The notes beneath the pieces are model-generated. The model did not search any database and was not told where the DNA came from. It was given only the letters and a program-made list of their open reading frames with translations. Positions 23,406-34,208 of a stretch of DNA of 64,000 bases are shown here, piece after piece. The translations under genes were made by a program, and so were the position numbers. The DNA is from Mytilus californianus (lineage: Eukaryota; Mollusca; Bivalvia; Mytilida; Mytilidae). Location: assembly GCF_021869535.1 (NCBI RefSeq), contig NW_026262701.1, positions 4,045,501 through 4,109,500 on the forward strand. Reading direction: 5' to 3'. Within the stretch, counting starts at the first letter, position 1, and the number at the start of each line of letters is the position of its first letter.

Positions 23406-24230
23406 GTGTCTGGCCGTGGCCTGCATGTGGCTTCAAATTTTAATTTCATTGTGAAGATGTTTTTAGAGGAATTATAGCATAATTCTATATATTATAAATG
23501 AACAATACATGCTAGAATATAATGTGAAACAGGTTCATGCATTTACTGATTAAAATCCATGATTAATTGACGACTTGTGTTTCCTTTAACAAATGTTTAA
23601 ATTGAGCTGCTGCATATTTCTGGAAAATAAACTGTGAGCGTCAATATCGGATATTTTCAAAGAACAATACATTCACATTGACCATCGCCGATAAAAAAAT
23701 CCACTAGGAGTATGTAACATTCAAGAAGTCTTACTATACAAATCCTTGGTCACGGTGACCTGCAAAAATAATGAGGTCAGTTGTCTATCTATCTATCTAT
23801 CTATCTTCATATTTCCGCACTCAGTCACAACTTTGACTATTACGTGCCGTTGCATGCGTGGCTTATTTACAATTTAAAAGAAATAAATTTTCAGTAATTT
23901 TACGTTACATTGCATTGGTGCATAGAAAATGAAGTAAAAATATAACAGATAAGTTTTACAGTTTCATTGTTTGAAGATCAATTATTCATATACAAAAAGA
24001 AATATATATATATATATTGCATTTCACTCATTTGACCTGGGAATAAGTAAACTAAGTCAAATAGTCTGATAGTATCAGAAGTGACATCCTCTATTTTTCT
24101 TTCGATACAAACGTTGTTGACGTTTGCCTGATAATAGATCTCTATCACAAATGCAACGCAAACAATGATTATGCGAAAAAAAAATCAATCAAACATGATA
24201 CAATGTCATACATGTAATAAAGAAGCTTAC

Positions 24231-24500
24231 ATTCAACTTTCGATTCCATGTTGTTGTTTGGCATGCCTTGTTGTTTACCGAAAATGCAAGTCCTTCCCAC
24301 AGTCGACTCTAAAATTAGTCAAATATAAAGGGAGATAACCGTGTAGTATTCGTATAGACTGGGATCCCGCTATGTATAATCACCTTGTTCTATACATAGA
24401 CAGGTGGAGACCGACTCCATTTTAGTACTTTTTTTAACTAATTACTGCGCAGTCAGTCGCGCAGGGGATTCCGGAAGTTCTATAGGAATTTCCTTATGTC
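24231..24500 (-). promoter_or_regulatory. FARS2: Candidate FARS2 promoter and untranslated first exon
   Basis: On the minus strand a segment ends GAATCGAAAGTTGAAT at 24231 with donor GTAAGC, and an acceptor-like TTTTAG stands right before the FARS2 start. If joined, the ATG at 24249 opens a short upstream frame not in frame with FARS2. A CCGGAAGT ETS-type site at 24471-24478 and TGCGCA-type sites (24446 on) fit a promoter of a nuclear gene for a mitochondrial protein. This is inference; the exon could belong to another gene. Confidence 0.35.
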
Positions 24501-24683
24501 ATGAATACAGCTGTCAGATAGAACGTCTGCTACAATGAAGATCGACAATGTAACGCATAAGCACATTTAAATGATATCTTCACAGAAGAATTGAATACCA
24601 TGTAAAAATATATATAAATATCATTACTATTAAAAAAAGATCTACAAAAAAAATGAGGATTTATATAGATATTTTTTATTTTT

Positions 24684-26504
24684 GGCAGTGGCTATTTTGC
24701 CGGCACCGGCAAAATAGCAAATATGCTGGCCTATATTGCCGGCACTGATTAAAATATCTCTTAATTAAGTCGAATTTTAATTCAAGCCGGCAAAATAGCA
24801 TATTTCTATAAAAATGGCTATTTTACCGGCACCAGCAATATATTAATAGTGAACTTGTTATTTTGCCTATGGAAGTGTAATATTTACTTGGAAAGATCTA
24901 TGAAAATGTGCAGTAAGACATAAAGCTTTATTTAGAGTCGGTATATGCAATACAAGTACAAACATAAGCTCTGAAGAGCTTTTAAAACCGACAGAGCAAC
25001 AATAAAACAAAACATACATATCAAGTCATGCACACATAAATTAAACATATAATTAAAGCAAGAGTTCATATCAGTACATGCAGTATGGAAACATGCAGCA
25101 CAAAAGTTCTTTAAGCATCTTACAAGTTCAACACACACTGAAACATGCACTTGTGAGATAAAAACTCAAAAGCAAAAATAAAATGGTTGGCAATTTAAAA
25201 GCACATATATATTAGGTAAACAACTAAAATTAGCACAAAGCAGCAGAAGTACTATAGTAAAGATAACATAAAAGAATCAAATAATTACTGATATACCAGT
25301 ATTTAAATAAGAAAACAGCCAACAATATTTGAGATACATGTAATTCCTTAAAAACTTTAAACATCTATCAGTTACACCTCAGTAAAGGAACAGGCATATA
25401 AATCTTTAGTCAGACCATCACTAGAATATGCCTGTTCAGTCTGGGACCCTTAATACTTTACTGAGGATATAAACAAAATAGAAAAAGTACAAAAAAGGGC
25501 TACTAGATTTGTCACTAACCAACACAGAAACACCTCAAGCGTTAGTGACATGATAGATCACTTAAAATGGAGAGACCTCGCACACAGAAGAACAGATGCA
25601 CGCCTGGTCATGTTTTATAAAATCACATATCATCTCATTGCGATCACAACAACAGACAGACTAATTCAACCGCTCAGACAGTCCCGGAACATGCACACAC
25701 TCTCATATCAAATTCCATCCTGCAGAACACAAATAAGGCAACAATCATTTTTTCCACAAACAATTAAAAACAGGAACAGCCTTCCTCTGAGTATTGTGAT
25801 GAGCAACTCTATAGAGTTGTTCAAAGCAGCAGTCTCAACCGACACCTACAGTCATGCAGTAAATTCATCATTTGTATATAGTTTTATCTTAATATTAAAA
25901 AAATAATAAGTTAAAAATATGCACTGCCATTATGTAAAAATGTCATTATCAATTTTTTTGTTATTAATTTCAAATTTGTAAATTTTTCACTGTATATATG
26001 TCTTCACAAAGCAATGCGCAGTACAAGTGACAAAAACTTCAACGTGTTGAAGGCGGTCATTACAAAGTAGAAGTAGAAGAAAATAGGAATTTATAATTAA
26101 CAAGATAAAAATTAATATTGAGCATCCATTTGTAGCAACGAAATCATATCTATAATCTAGACATGTAGCTGAAATAATTTCTAATATCAGTCAAATTAAA
26201 TTCTACATGTGTGCATAAGAATTAATTCTAAGATTTTTTAACAGTATGTTATAAAAAAAATACACGTTAAAAATCTCATTGCAAATTTATTTTGATAAGA
26301 CATTATACAATATAACATAAAGTCAATCACATACATGTAGCTTAAAATATCAAAAATGTTTAAATTAATATCTTGCTTTTGAAATAATAGTCAGTTCTTT
26401 GAGTTGCATGTATGTGTTAACAAAAAATATAACTATTTTTATATAAATATGCTATTTTGCCAGCTTGTATTGAGATAATCAGTGCCGGCAAAATAGCCAC
26501 TGCC
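24684..26504. mobile_element. DNA transposon with 23-bp TIRs, 9-bp target duplication and motif arrays
   Basis: The ends are perfect inverted repeats beginning GGCAGTGGCTATTTTGCCGG and ending in its complement. Both sides are flanked by TTTATTTTT (24675-24683 and 26505-26513), a 9-bp target duplication. The left arm carries about four and the right arm about two more copies of a GCCGGCAAAATAGC-like motif, plausible transposase-binding sites. No transposase ORF; the interior holds a LINE fragment. A 9-bp duplication fits Mutator- or Merlin-like elements; the superfamily is not settled. Confidence 0.75.
25369..25906 (+). pseudogene. LINE reverse-transcriptase ORF, C-terminal fragment
   Basis: The reading VKEQAYKSLVRPSLEYACSV, WDP, an in-frame stop near 25449, then INKIEKVQKRATRFVTN and HLKWRDLAHRRTDARLVMFY and SFFPQTIKNRNSLPLSIV is the conserved tail of non-LTR retrotransposon ORF2 proteins in animals. 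It is 5'-truncated and carries a stop. It sits inside the TIR transposon 24684-26504 in direct orientation, so it either inserted there or was captured. Confidence 0.75.
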
Positions 26505-26519
26505 TTTATTTTTACCAAT

Positions 26520-28600
26520 TTAAGTACCATACAAACAGACAACAGTCTACAGTTCGGGGAATGTTAGATTATAATTTAAAGGTTTCCGAAGTCAGAATTT
26601 AATCAAAGAAATTTGTTTTTGCTGCTTAAAACAAGAAAGATCAGGATTAAATAGAGAATATATTTTTAAATGTTCAAAATAACATACTAATATTAAAACA
26701 AAATTAAGGGAGTCAGAAAGTCAAACATGTCTAGTCTTTAACTTGAAATGATAAAATCTATAGATTGCCAGATGTCATAAATGCATATTCTTCAGTGTCT
26801 TTTGTTTATAAACTTTTGCAAACTCTACTCCTGACTGCTCCCAAATTTTTCTTTTTTGTATTTTTTTTCCAATTATTTCTTAACACTGAGCTAAGAAACA
26901 ACAACAAATAAACAACAATTTCAACATGTATCTAAATGTTGAGATACATGCAAATCTCACTTTTTTTACAATGTAGGTACCATTGTCTGTTTATTGTGGT
27001 CTGATGAAACTATATTTCATATAATTATTTCAACCAAATTCGAGGCCATATTAATTTTAAGTATAAAAAAGAAGATGTGGTATGATTGCCAATGAGACAA
27101 CTCTCCACAAGAGACCAAATGACACAGAAATTAACTAACAAAGAAACAAAACAAAACTAAAGAAACTAACAACAAAGTGCCAAGATATAAAGGCGAACAA
27201 AAAATAAACAGTCACAACAAACATTTTCAAATTCAATTTATAAAATATAACACAGCCTCCTTTGTAGAAAGCAGTATAATATCACATATATTATACATGT
27301 AAGTTGTTTCATCTCTAACGAACTAACAAGGTGACCATTGGAAATTTTATCTCATCTAAAACAAATAAATAATTATGTAAAATACTGTCTTTTTTAAGAT
27401 TTCATCATTTTCCGGACTAGCTAGTTTCTTCAAGTTCATAACTTTTTCTTCTTTAGGTAAACAAAATTTTGACCTCTGTTTCCCAGTATTTTGATTTAAA
27501 GAATTGATGAAACTTTCTCTAAACCAAAATAAATGGAACATTCAAGTAAATATAGACTTTCAAATTCTTAAGTACATAGTAGTTCATTTCTGGATTTATG
27601 TTTATACCAACCCTTTCCCCCAATTGCAGATTTCATTCAAGGCCCTTTTATTTGTTAGTAGCTCTATCATCTATCTTCAAAACCAATACCATTATGAAAC
27701 CATTTATCAAAAGTTTTCAATAAAATGATAGATTTCAATCATACACATACATGTACTAGTAATCTTCTCTTGGTTAGACAATGCAGAAAGTTTTCTTTTA
27801 ACTAGACTGTTTTAAACTAAAAAATAAAAAAAATAAACTTTTTTTCTGATATCAAATTTAATTCCCTGTACACTGGACACAATATGAAATATACAGCATA
27901 AGGGATATAACTCTATTCATATTTACCTATTTCTAATACTGTGTTGACTTATTATAGATATGTAAGCATGTCCTTTGTTTACATATTTATTTTTATTTAT
28001 ATATTTATAGGAATTTATTGGTGTATAAACTCTACCAATTCACTCACAAACAAATAAAAGTCCTAAACACTTTTATGATATGTTTGTGAGTGACTTGGTC
28101 CAGTTTATTATAGGATTAAACACATTTTTTCTAGAGGTTATTGATGTGTAAACCGGAGCGATTAACTCACAAACTGAATAAAAGTCCGAAATTCTTAAAA
28201 TAGGTGATAAGGAATTTATTTTTCCACACTCATAACCTCTATCACACGTAAATTTATATATTTGTGTCATTGAATTGGCCTGGTGCATGAATATATTTGT
28301 TGATTAACGCAAAAATATGTACTCAATGAAATTTGCTCTCTAATTTAAATTAACTACAAAAACTCTTTTTTAGCATTCAAATAAATGTTTTGTGTTTATT
28401 GTTTAATTTAATGATTACAGCATGCATTACACCTGTTTCTTAGCCTTGTAAAAATACAGCTGATATTTAATTACACTAAACCATTAATGAATATGTTAAT
28501 ACGCTGCAGCCTTGCTAAATATATCGCTGTTAAAACAATGAAAAATATTTGCAATTAAATATAAGGAACTATTTTTCTTTTTAAATGCTCAATCGTCATA
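26520..28600. other. Intergenic; family M end and one possible minus-strand exon
   Basis: A reversed family M 3' end lies at about 27066-27130 (TATGATTGCCAATGAGACAA). On the minus strand at about 27530-27395 a lysine-rich coding-like stretch (SKFCLPKEEKV, LASPENDEILKK) follows an acceptor-like TTTGGTTTAG. Its donor would be weak and no partner exon was found. Two related blocks near 28030 and 28150 (CTCACAAAC, ATAAAAGTCC) are short direct repeats. Otherwise AT-rich with nothing to support. Confidence 0.2.
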
Positions 28601-28621
28601 AAATCAATATTTTTTTTACAG

Positions 28622-28670
28622 ATGGAAAGCTGACATCAAGCAGCAATTAGAACGACAAGACAAAACATGA
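28622..28670 (+). CDS. Possible terminal coding exon of an unrecognised gene
   Basis: After a strong acceptor (polypyrimidine tract then TTTTTTTTACAG) one frame reads WKADIKQQLERQDKT and stops at TGA. The charged, helical-looking tail is plausible as the last 15 residues of a protein, but no upstream exons were found on the plus strand. The sequence is clearly related to the 85-bp exon-like unit repeated four times at 29700-32170. Function unknown. Confidence 0.25.
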
Positions 28671-28854
28671 TGGACCACTATTAAGTAAATGAGTACAACA
28701 TATATTAATGTAAGTAAAAATAGTAATGGTCCCAAAATTGAGTCATGGAAGAAGATTTCTGGATAATATAGTCCTCAAGTATAAAAATATGTAGATGTGG
28801 TATGATTGCCAATGAGACAAATATCTGCCAAAGACATGAGAAAACCATCTTAAT

Positions 28855-29097
28855 ATGACTGGTATTAGCTCATTTTACTGGAAAAAAATACACACTTCAT
28901 GTACAAAATATACTAGAAGCGCTAAGCTTTGCTGGTTCCAATGTAGAATTATTCATAGAATTTTACGAACTGATTCACCACTTTACAAGATGAAAATAAA
29001 TAGTAGCAACATATGTATTTTTGCAAAGAAGAACAATACTATATTTACTGAAAACAAAGTTACAAAATTATTGCCAAATTTGAATGCTTTATAAAAT
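28855..29097 (+). pseudogene. LINE ORF2 C-terminal fragment
   Basis: The frame contains KLCWFQCRIIHRILRTDSPL and YKMKINSSNICIF, the pattern W-F-Q-x-R-I-x-H-R-I-L-x-T that stands near the end of many non-LTR retrotransposon proteins. It then runs into unrelated sequence and stops. A reversed family M end lies directly upstream at about 28784-28850. 5'-truncated remnant. Confidence 0.6.
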
Positions 29098-29139
29098 TAT
29101 TTAAAGGAACACAAGAACTCAGAGAAATACATTTCATTT

Positions 29140-32100
29140 AACTCTCTGTAGAGGAATATGATAAATCTCAAAAATTTAGTGGTGTCTTCTTAATCTATCA
29201 TGTCCACCTTAGACTGGTTTGCTTTTCTTCCTTGTCTGCACCCTCAACTCTAATTAAAAATATGATACCAAAAACTTTATTGTTGCTGCCCTACATGCCA
29301 ATGGCATACCGGGCAGTAAGTAAGTAATATAAATAAAGCAAAAATTTATATGTGCACCTGTTCATTGAATAAAAATAGGTTAATTGCAGGAGAATTTATC
29401 CTGATTTTTTTATATTACATATTATTATATTCAAATTCAATTATTAGGACAATATCAAACAAATATATTTATATATTTAATCTAAAACTGTGAAAAATAT
29501 AAGGACTATAAAGGAACTAAAAAAAAAATTTATTAGGTCAATGGTATAAGGGAGATAATTCCAATTGATGAAAAAAAAAATTGGACTAAAATTTATTCGG
29601 ACAAAATCAGCCAATCAAATTGCGAGAAATTACTCTAAATCAGGATAACATATTTTATCCTGCAATCAACCAACTTTTATTAAATATTTTTATTTATAGA
29701 TGTGAAGAGACTTTTAGCACCAACCTGAACAACAAAACAAACATGAATTATATATGTAGATTTTGAAATTTAACAAAGACCAAGGTAAGTTCAAATTGTG
29801 CCGCAGTTTGAACATCAATAAAAAATAAAGGGACAGAATAATGAAATATATTAAACCAGCTTCTTTTTATTGATATTAAAAAAAAATCATGGTTATTTGA
29901 AAATCATATTCCTGAATTTTAAGGAGTAGATTATGGTACATTATCATCAAGTATGCTATCAACAACACTATAAAAATAGGAGATGTGGTATGATTGCCAA
30001 TGAGACAACTATCCACCAAAGTTCAAGTTGATTTAAGCAATAACATGCAACCATACAGCCTTCAACTATGAGAAAAACCCATACCTTAAGGTCGGCTATA
30101 AAAGATCACAACATAAAAATATAATACATTTCAAATAAAAAAACTAACCGAATTAATTCTTTGAGAAAATTGCTTTTTTGTCCAATGGAATAATAAAGAT
30201 AGTGCATGTATATGGTCATTGTTTGAAAATAAAAGCTATATTGGCAACGGTTACAAAACTTTATTTGTCCAGTAAATAAATAAAGCAAACATTTATATGT
30301 GCACCTGTTAATTGAATAAAAATTGGTTGAATGCAGGATAAAATATTGTATTAAATATTTTTATTTATAGATGTGAAGAGACTTTAAGCACCAACCTGAA
30401 CAACAAGACAAAAATGAATTATATATGTAGATTTTGAAATTTAACAAAGACCAAGGTAAGTTCAAATTGTGCCGCAGTTTGAACATCAATAAAAAAATAA
30501 AGGGACAGAATAATGAAATATATTAAACCAGCTTCTTTTTATTGATATTAAAAAAAAAATCATGGTGATTTGAAAATCATGAATTTTAAGGAGTAGATTA
30601 TGGACTACATTATCATCAAGTATGCTATCAACACTGCTATAAAAATAGGAGATGTGGTATGATTGCCAATGAGACAACTATCCACCAAAGTTCAAATGAA
30701 GTCGATGTAAGTAATTACATGCAACCGTACAGCCTTCAACTATGAGAAAAACCCATACCTTATGGTGGGCTATAAAAGAATATTGCTTCTTTGTCTAATG
30801 GAATAAATAAAGACAGTGCATGTATGTGGTCATTGTTTGAAAATAAAAGCTATATTGGCAACGGTTACAAAACTTGAAAAAAGGGAACCTCTAGTATGTG
30901 CAGGATAAAAACACAATATACCTTTTAATTGTTAAAATTTATTTGTATGAGCTTGAGGACCATATTTTAAATTAAGTAATACAGATGAAATAAGCAACAT
31001 TTACACACTATCTCAAAGATTTAGTGGTGTCTTCTTAAGCTATCATGTCCATCTTAAACTGGTTTACTTTTCTTCCTTGTCTGCACCCTCAACTCTAATT
31101 AAAAATATGATACCAAAAACTTTATTTGTCCAGTAAATAAAAAAACAAACATTTATATGTGCACCTGTTAATTGAATAAAAATTGGTTGATTGCAGGATA
31201 AAATATTGTATTAAATATTTTTATTTATAGATGTGAAGAGACTTTTAGCACCAACCTGAACAACAAAACAAACATGAATTATATATGTAGATTTTGAAAT
31301 TTAACAAAGACCAAGGTCAGTTCAATTTGTGCCGCAGTTTGAACATCAATAAAAAATAAAGGGACAGAATAATGAAATATATTAAACCAGCTTCTTTTTA
31401 TTGATATTAAAAAAAAATCATGTTTATTTGAAAATCATGAATTTTAAGGAGTAGATTATGGTATATTATTGTCAAGTATGCTATCAACACTGCTATAAAA
31501 ATAGGAGATGTGGTATGATTGCCAATGAGACAACTATCCACCAAAGTTCAAATGAAGTTGATGTAAGCAGTTACATGCAACCGTACAGCCTTCAACTATG
31601 AGAAAAACCCATACCTTATGGTGGGCTATAAAAGAACATTACTTCTTTGTCTAATGGAATAAATAAAGACATTGCATGTATGTGGTCATTGTTTGAAAAT
31701 AAAAGCTATATTGGCAACGGTTACAAAACTTGAAAAAAGGGAACCTCTAATAGGTGCAGGATAAAAACACAATATACTTTAATTGTTAAAATTTATTTGT
31801 ATGAGCTTGAGGACCATATTTTAAATTAAGTAATACAGATGAAATAAGCAACATTTGCACTCTATCTCAAAGATTTAGTGGTGTCTTCTTAAGCTATCAT
31901 GTCCATCTTAGACTGGTTTACTTTTCTTCCTTGTCTGCACCCTCAACTCTAATTAAAAATATGATACCAAAAACTTTATTTGTCCAGTAAATAAAAAAAA
32001 CAAACATTTATATGTGCACCTGTTAATTGAATAAAAATTGGTTGATTGCAGGATAAAATATTGTATTAAATATTTTTATTTATAGATGTGAAGAGACTTT

Positions 32101-32270
32101 TAGCACCAACCTGAACAACAAAACAAACATGAATTATATATGTAGATTTTGAAATTTAACAAAGACCAAGGTCAGTTCAATTTGTGCCGCAGTTTGAACA
32201 TCAATAAAAAATAAAGGGACAGAATAATGAAATATATTAAACCAGCTTCTTTTTATTGATATTAAAAAAA
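29140..32270. repeat. Large tandem duplication, unit about 0.86 kb, with exon-like segments
   Basis: Four units; the marker ATATGTGCACCTGTT recurs near 29350, 30296, 31156 and 32010. Each unit has an 85-bp segment between TTTATTTATAG and a GTAAGT or GTCAGT donor: 29700-29784, 30371-30455, 31231-31315 and 32086-32170. A reversed family M end is copied along in three of the units. The segments contain stops in all frames (longest open stretch about 21 codons), so they look like non-coding or decayed exons. The last unit breaks off near 32265. Confidence 0.75.
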
Positions 32271-32271
32271 A

Positions 32272-32463
32272 TCGTCTAAGGCAGATGAACTGGCAATTCT
32301 GTCAGATTTACGAGATATAAGACCTTTTCATTGTCAACCTGGTAGGAAACATTCATCTTTTGGAGAAATTTCATCATCTGTTGTTCAAAACCTTGATGTC
32401 GACCATTATCACAATTGGATCAATACCAGAAAAGTTAAATTTGCTTTGGAAAATGGGAACTAA
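32272..32463 (+). CDS. Unrecognised coding-like segment, probable C-terminal exon
   Basis: An open frame with balanced composition reads KADELAILSDLRDIRP, FHCQPGRKHSSFGEISSS, LDVDHYHNWINTRKVKF and ends ALENGN before TAA at 32461. No start codon stands upstream in frame, so it would be a last exon; a possible acceptor is AAGGCAG at 32279-32285, without a good pyrimidine tract. It starts exactly where the fourth tandem unit breaks off. I do not recognise the family. It could be a rearranged gene piece or a fragment of a mobile element. Confidence 0.35.
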   Translation, partial: SSKADELAILSDLRDIRPFHCQPGRKHSSFGEISSSVVQNLDVDHYHNWINTRKVKFALENGN

Positions 32464-32489
32464 ACATTGACATAATATAATGACTATCA

Positions 32490-32940
32490 AGTCTGTACTT
32501 TGTGTCTTTTTTGTTGTGAGGGATGTATAAATTCCTTTGCCAGGTCCAGTTTGTTTTTTGTTACTTGTTTTTTTTTGTATTGATCTGATGAGTGAAGATA
32601 TTTCATCTGATTTTTGTAGATTGTTGTTATGTTGTATTTGATAAATACACCATTTTATGCCTGTCCCATGTCCTGAGCCTGATGTCGTTGGTTGATGTCT
32701 CTCATATTTGTTTTTTTTAATTGTTTTGATATAAATATATAAGGCAGTCAGTTTTCTCAATTTATTTTTTTCCACTTTTAAGTGGGACCTTTTATAGCGG
32801 ACTATAAGGTATGGGTTTATCTCATTGTTGAAGGCTATATATATGGTTGCATTGCCTATAATTGCTTACATCTACTTCTTTTGAACTTTGGTGGAGAGTT
32901 GTCTCATTGGCAATCTTACCAATTCTCCATATTTTTATGA
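32490..32940 (+). repeat. Family M repeat
   Basis: Ends TTGTCTCATTGGCAATCTTA then CCAATTCTCCATATTTTTAT. From 32941 to the helicase stop at 33670 only AT-rich sequence is seen, with no gene. Confidence 0.55.
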
Positions 32941-33669
32941 TAGGTATTCTTAATTAAAAACTGCTATAGCTTTTGTCCAATCCATCATTATTTTTTCAAA
33001 TATATTCCACCTTTGGTTTGTGGTGATATTTGATATATAACAGTCCACAGTAGAGGTTTTTTTCAAAAGCTGGTTTCTGGTACATGTAAAATCAATGGAA
33101 TTAACATACAATATGCAACTTCTTATAATCTATAAATATTTTCAACTTTTTAATTAGTTACATGAAATATTTTTACATACTATAAAAGAAAATGCATGAT
33201 CAGTTACTCTGTTTCCTTTATTTTTCAAATTTACAATTAGCATATGCAATGTACAGAATATTGGTTCTTTTCATTGCTGTTTCATAGACCAGGAACTGGT
33301 TATTCCATTTTTGGCAATATACTCTTATTTGGAATTAAAATATTTACTTTCCTGCATAATTGGAGTTATCTCCCATTGTTTTAACAACTATTTGTGAACA
33401 AAGTAAGAGGTACATTTTATTTCTTACAGTCAAACAATTTAATAAAAATGTTGCAAATAAGGTGTTCTTTAATATTTAAGCAGTAAGTCCAAAGTTTGTT
33501 CACTTCTGAAAATCATAATAAGATAGGTCCATTTTCTTGTTGTTGCTTTTTTTCATAAATATTTTTTTAAAACTGAAATGGCCCAGTCAATGCATTTTAA
33601 CTGCTCAAAAAGCACAGAATTTTGTTCACTGACTTAATTGATAAATATGTAGTGTAAAATTGGGTTAAT

Positions 33670-34208
33670 TTAATTCAATATTTGTACAATGAGTAAAATG
33701 TTACTCAAATAATGCTGCTTTAGGTGTACATAAGGACATAACCCCTGAATGTCCCCTTCACATTTAATGTCTTTGTAGTACAAAACAATTTTGTCACACA
33801 AATTTTGGGTCAATCCTGACACAAGCTGTTGGTTTAACATGTTTATTTGATCATTTTCTGCCTTAAAATAAGATTCCAGCATTTCCTTTAATTGTTTACA
33901 ATCAGGTTCATCAGCACATTGACAATTATCTATAACTTCACACTTTTCAGCTTCACTTACAAGACAATAATCACATTCACAATCTTTTTCACATACATCA
34001 CAGCAGTTATGCTTTAGCATTGAATCTAAATCTGCTTCTGTTTCAAAATACTGGCTCAGAAATTTTCTTCTGCATGTTTTAAGGAGGCAGAATTCTCTCA
34101 CTTCTGGTTGTACAATGGTGTTGGTGGCAATATCACTCATATTATAATGCATAAATGCACTGCTTTGTCGACCATCTCTACCAGCTCTTCCAATTTCTTG
34201 TAGATAAC
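33670..34208 (-). CDS. RecQ-like helicase exon 4
   Basis: Starts after CATTTAG with YLQEIGRAGRDG and runs to TAA at 33670. Contains the RecQ zinc site, the extra cysteine-rich segment and a C-terminal KQLKEMLESYFKAENDQINM helix. The last 40 residues end in a hydrophobic YLSNILLIVQILN. Confidence 0.9.
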
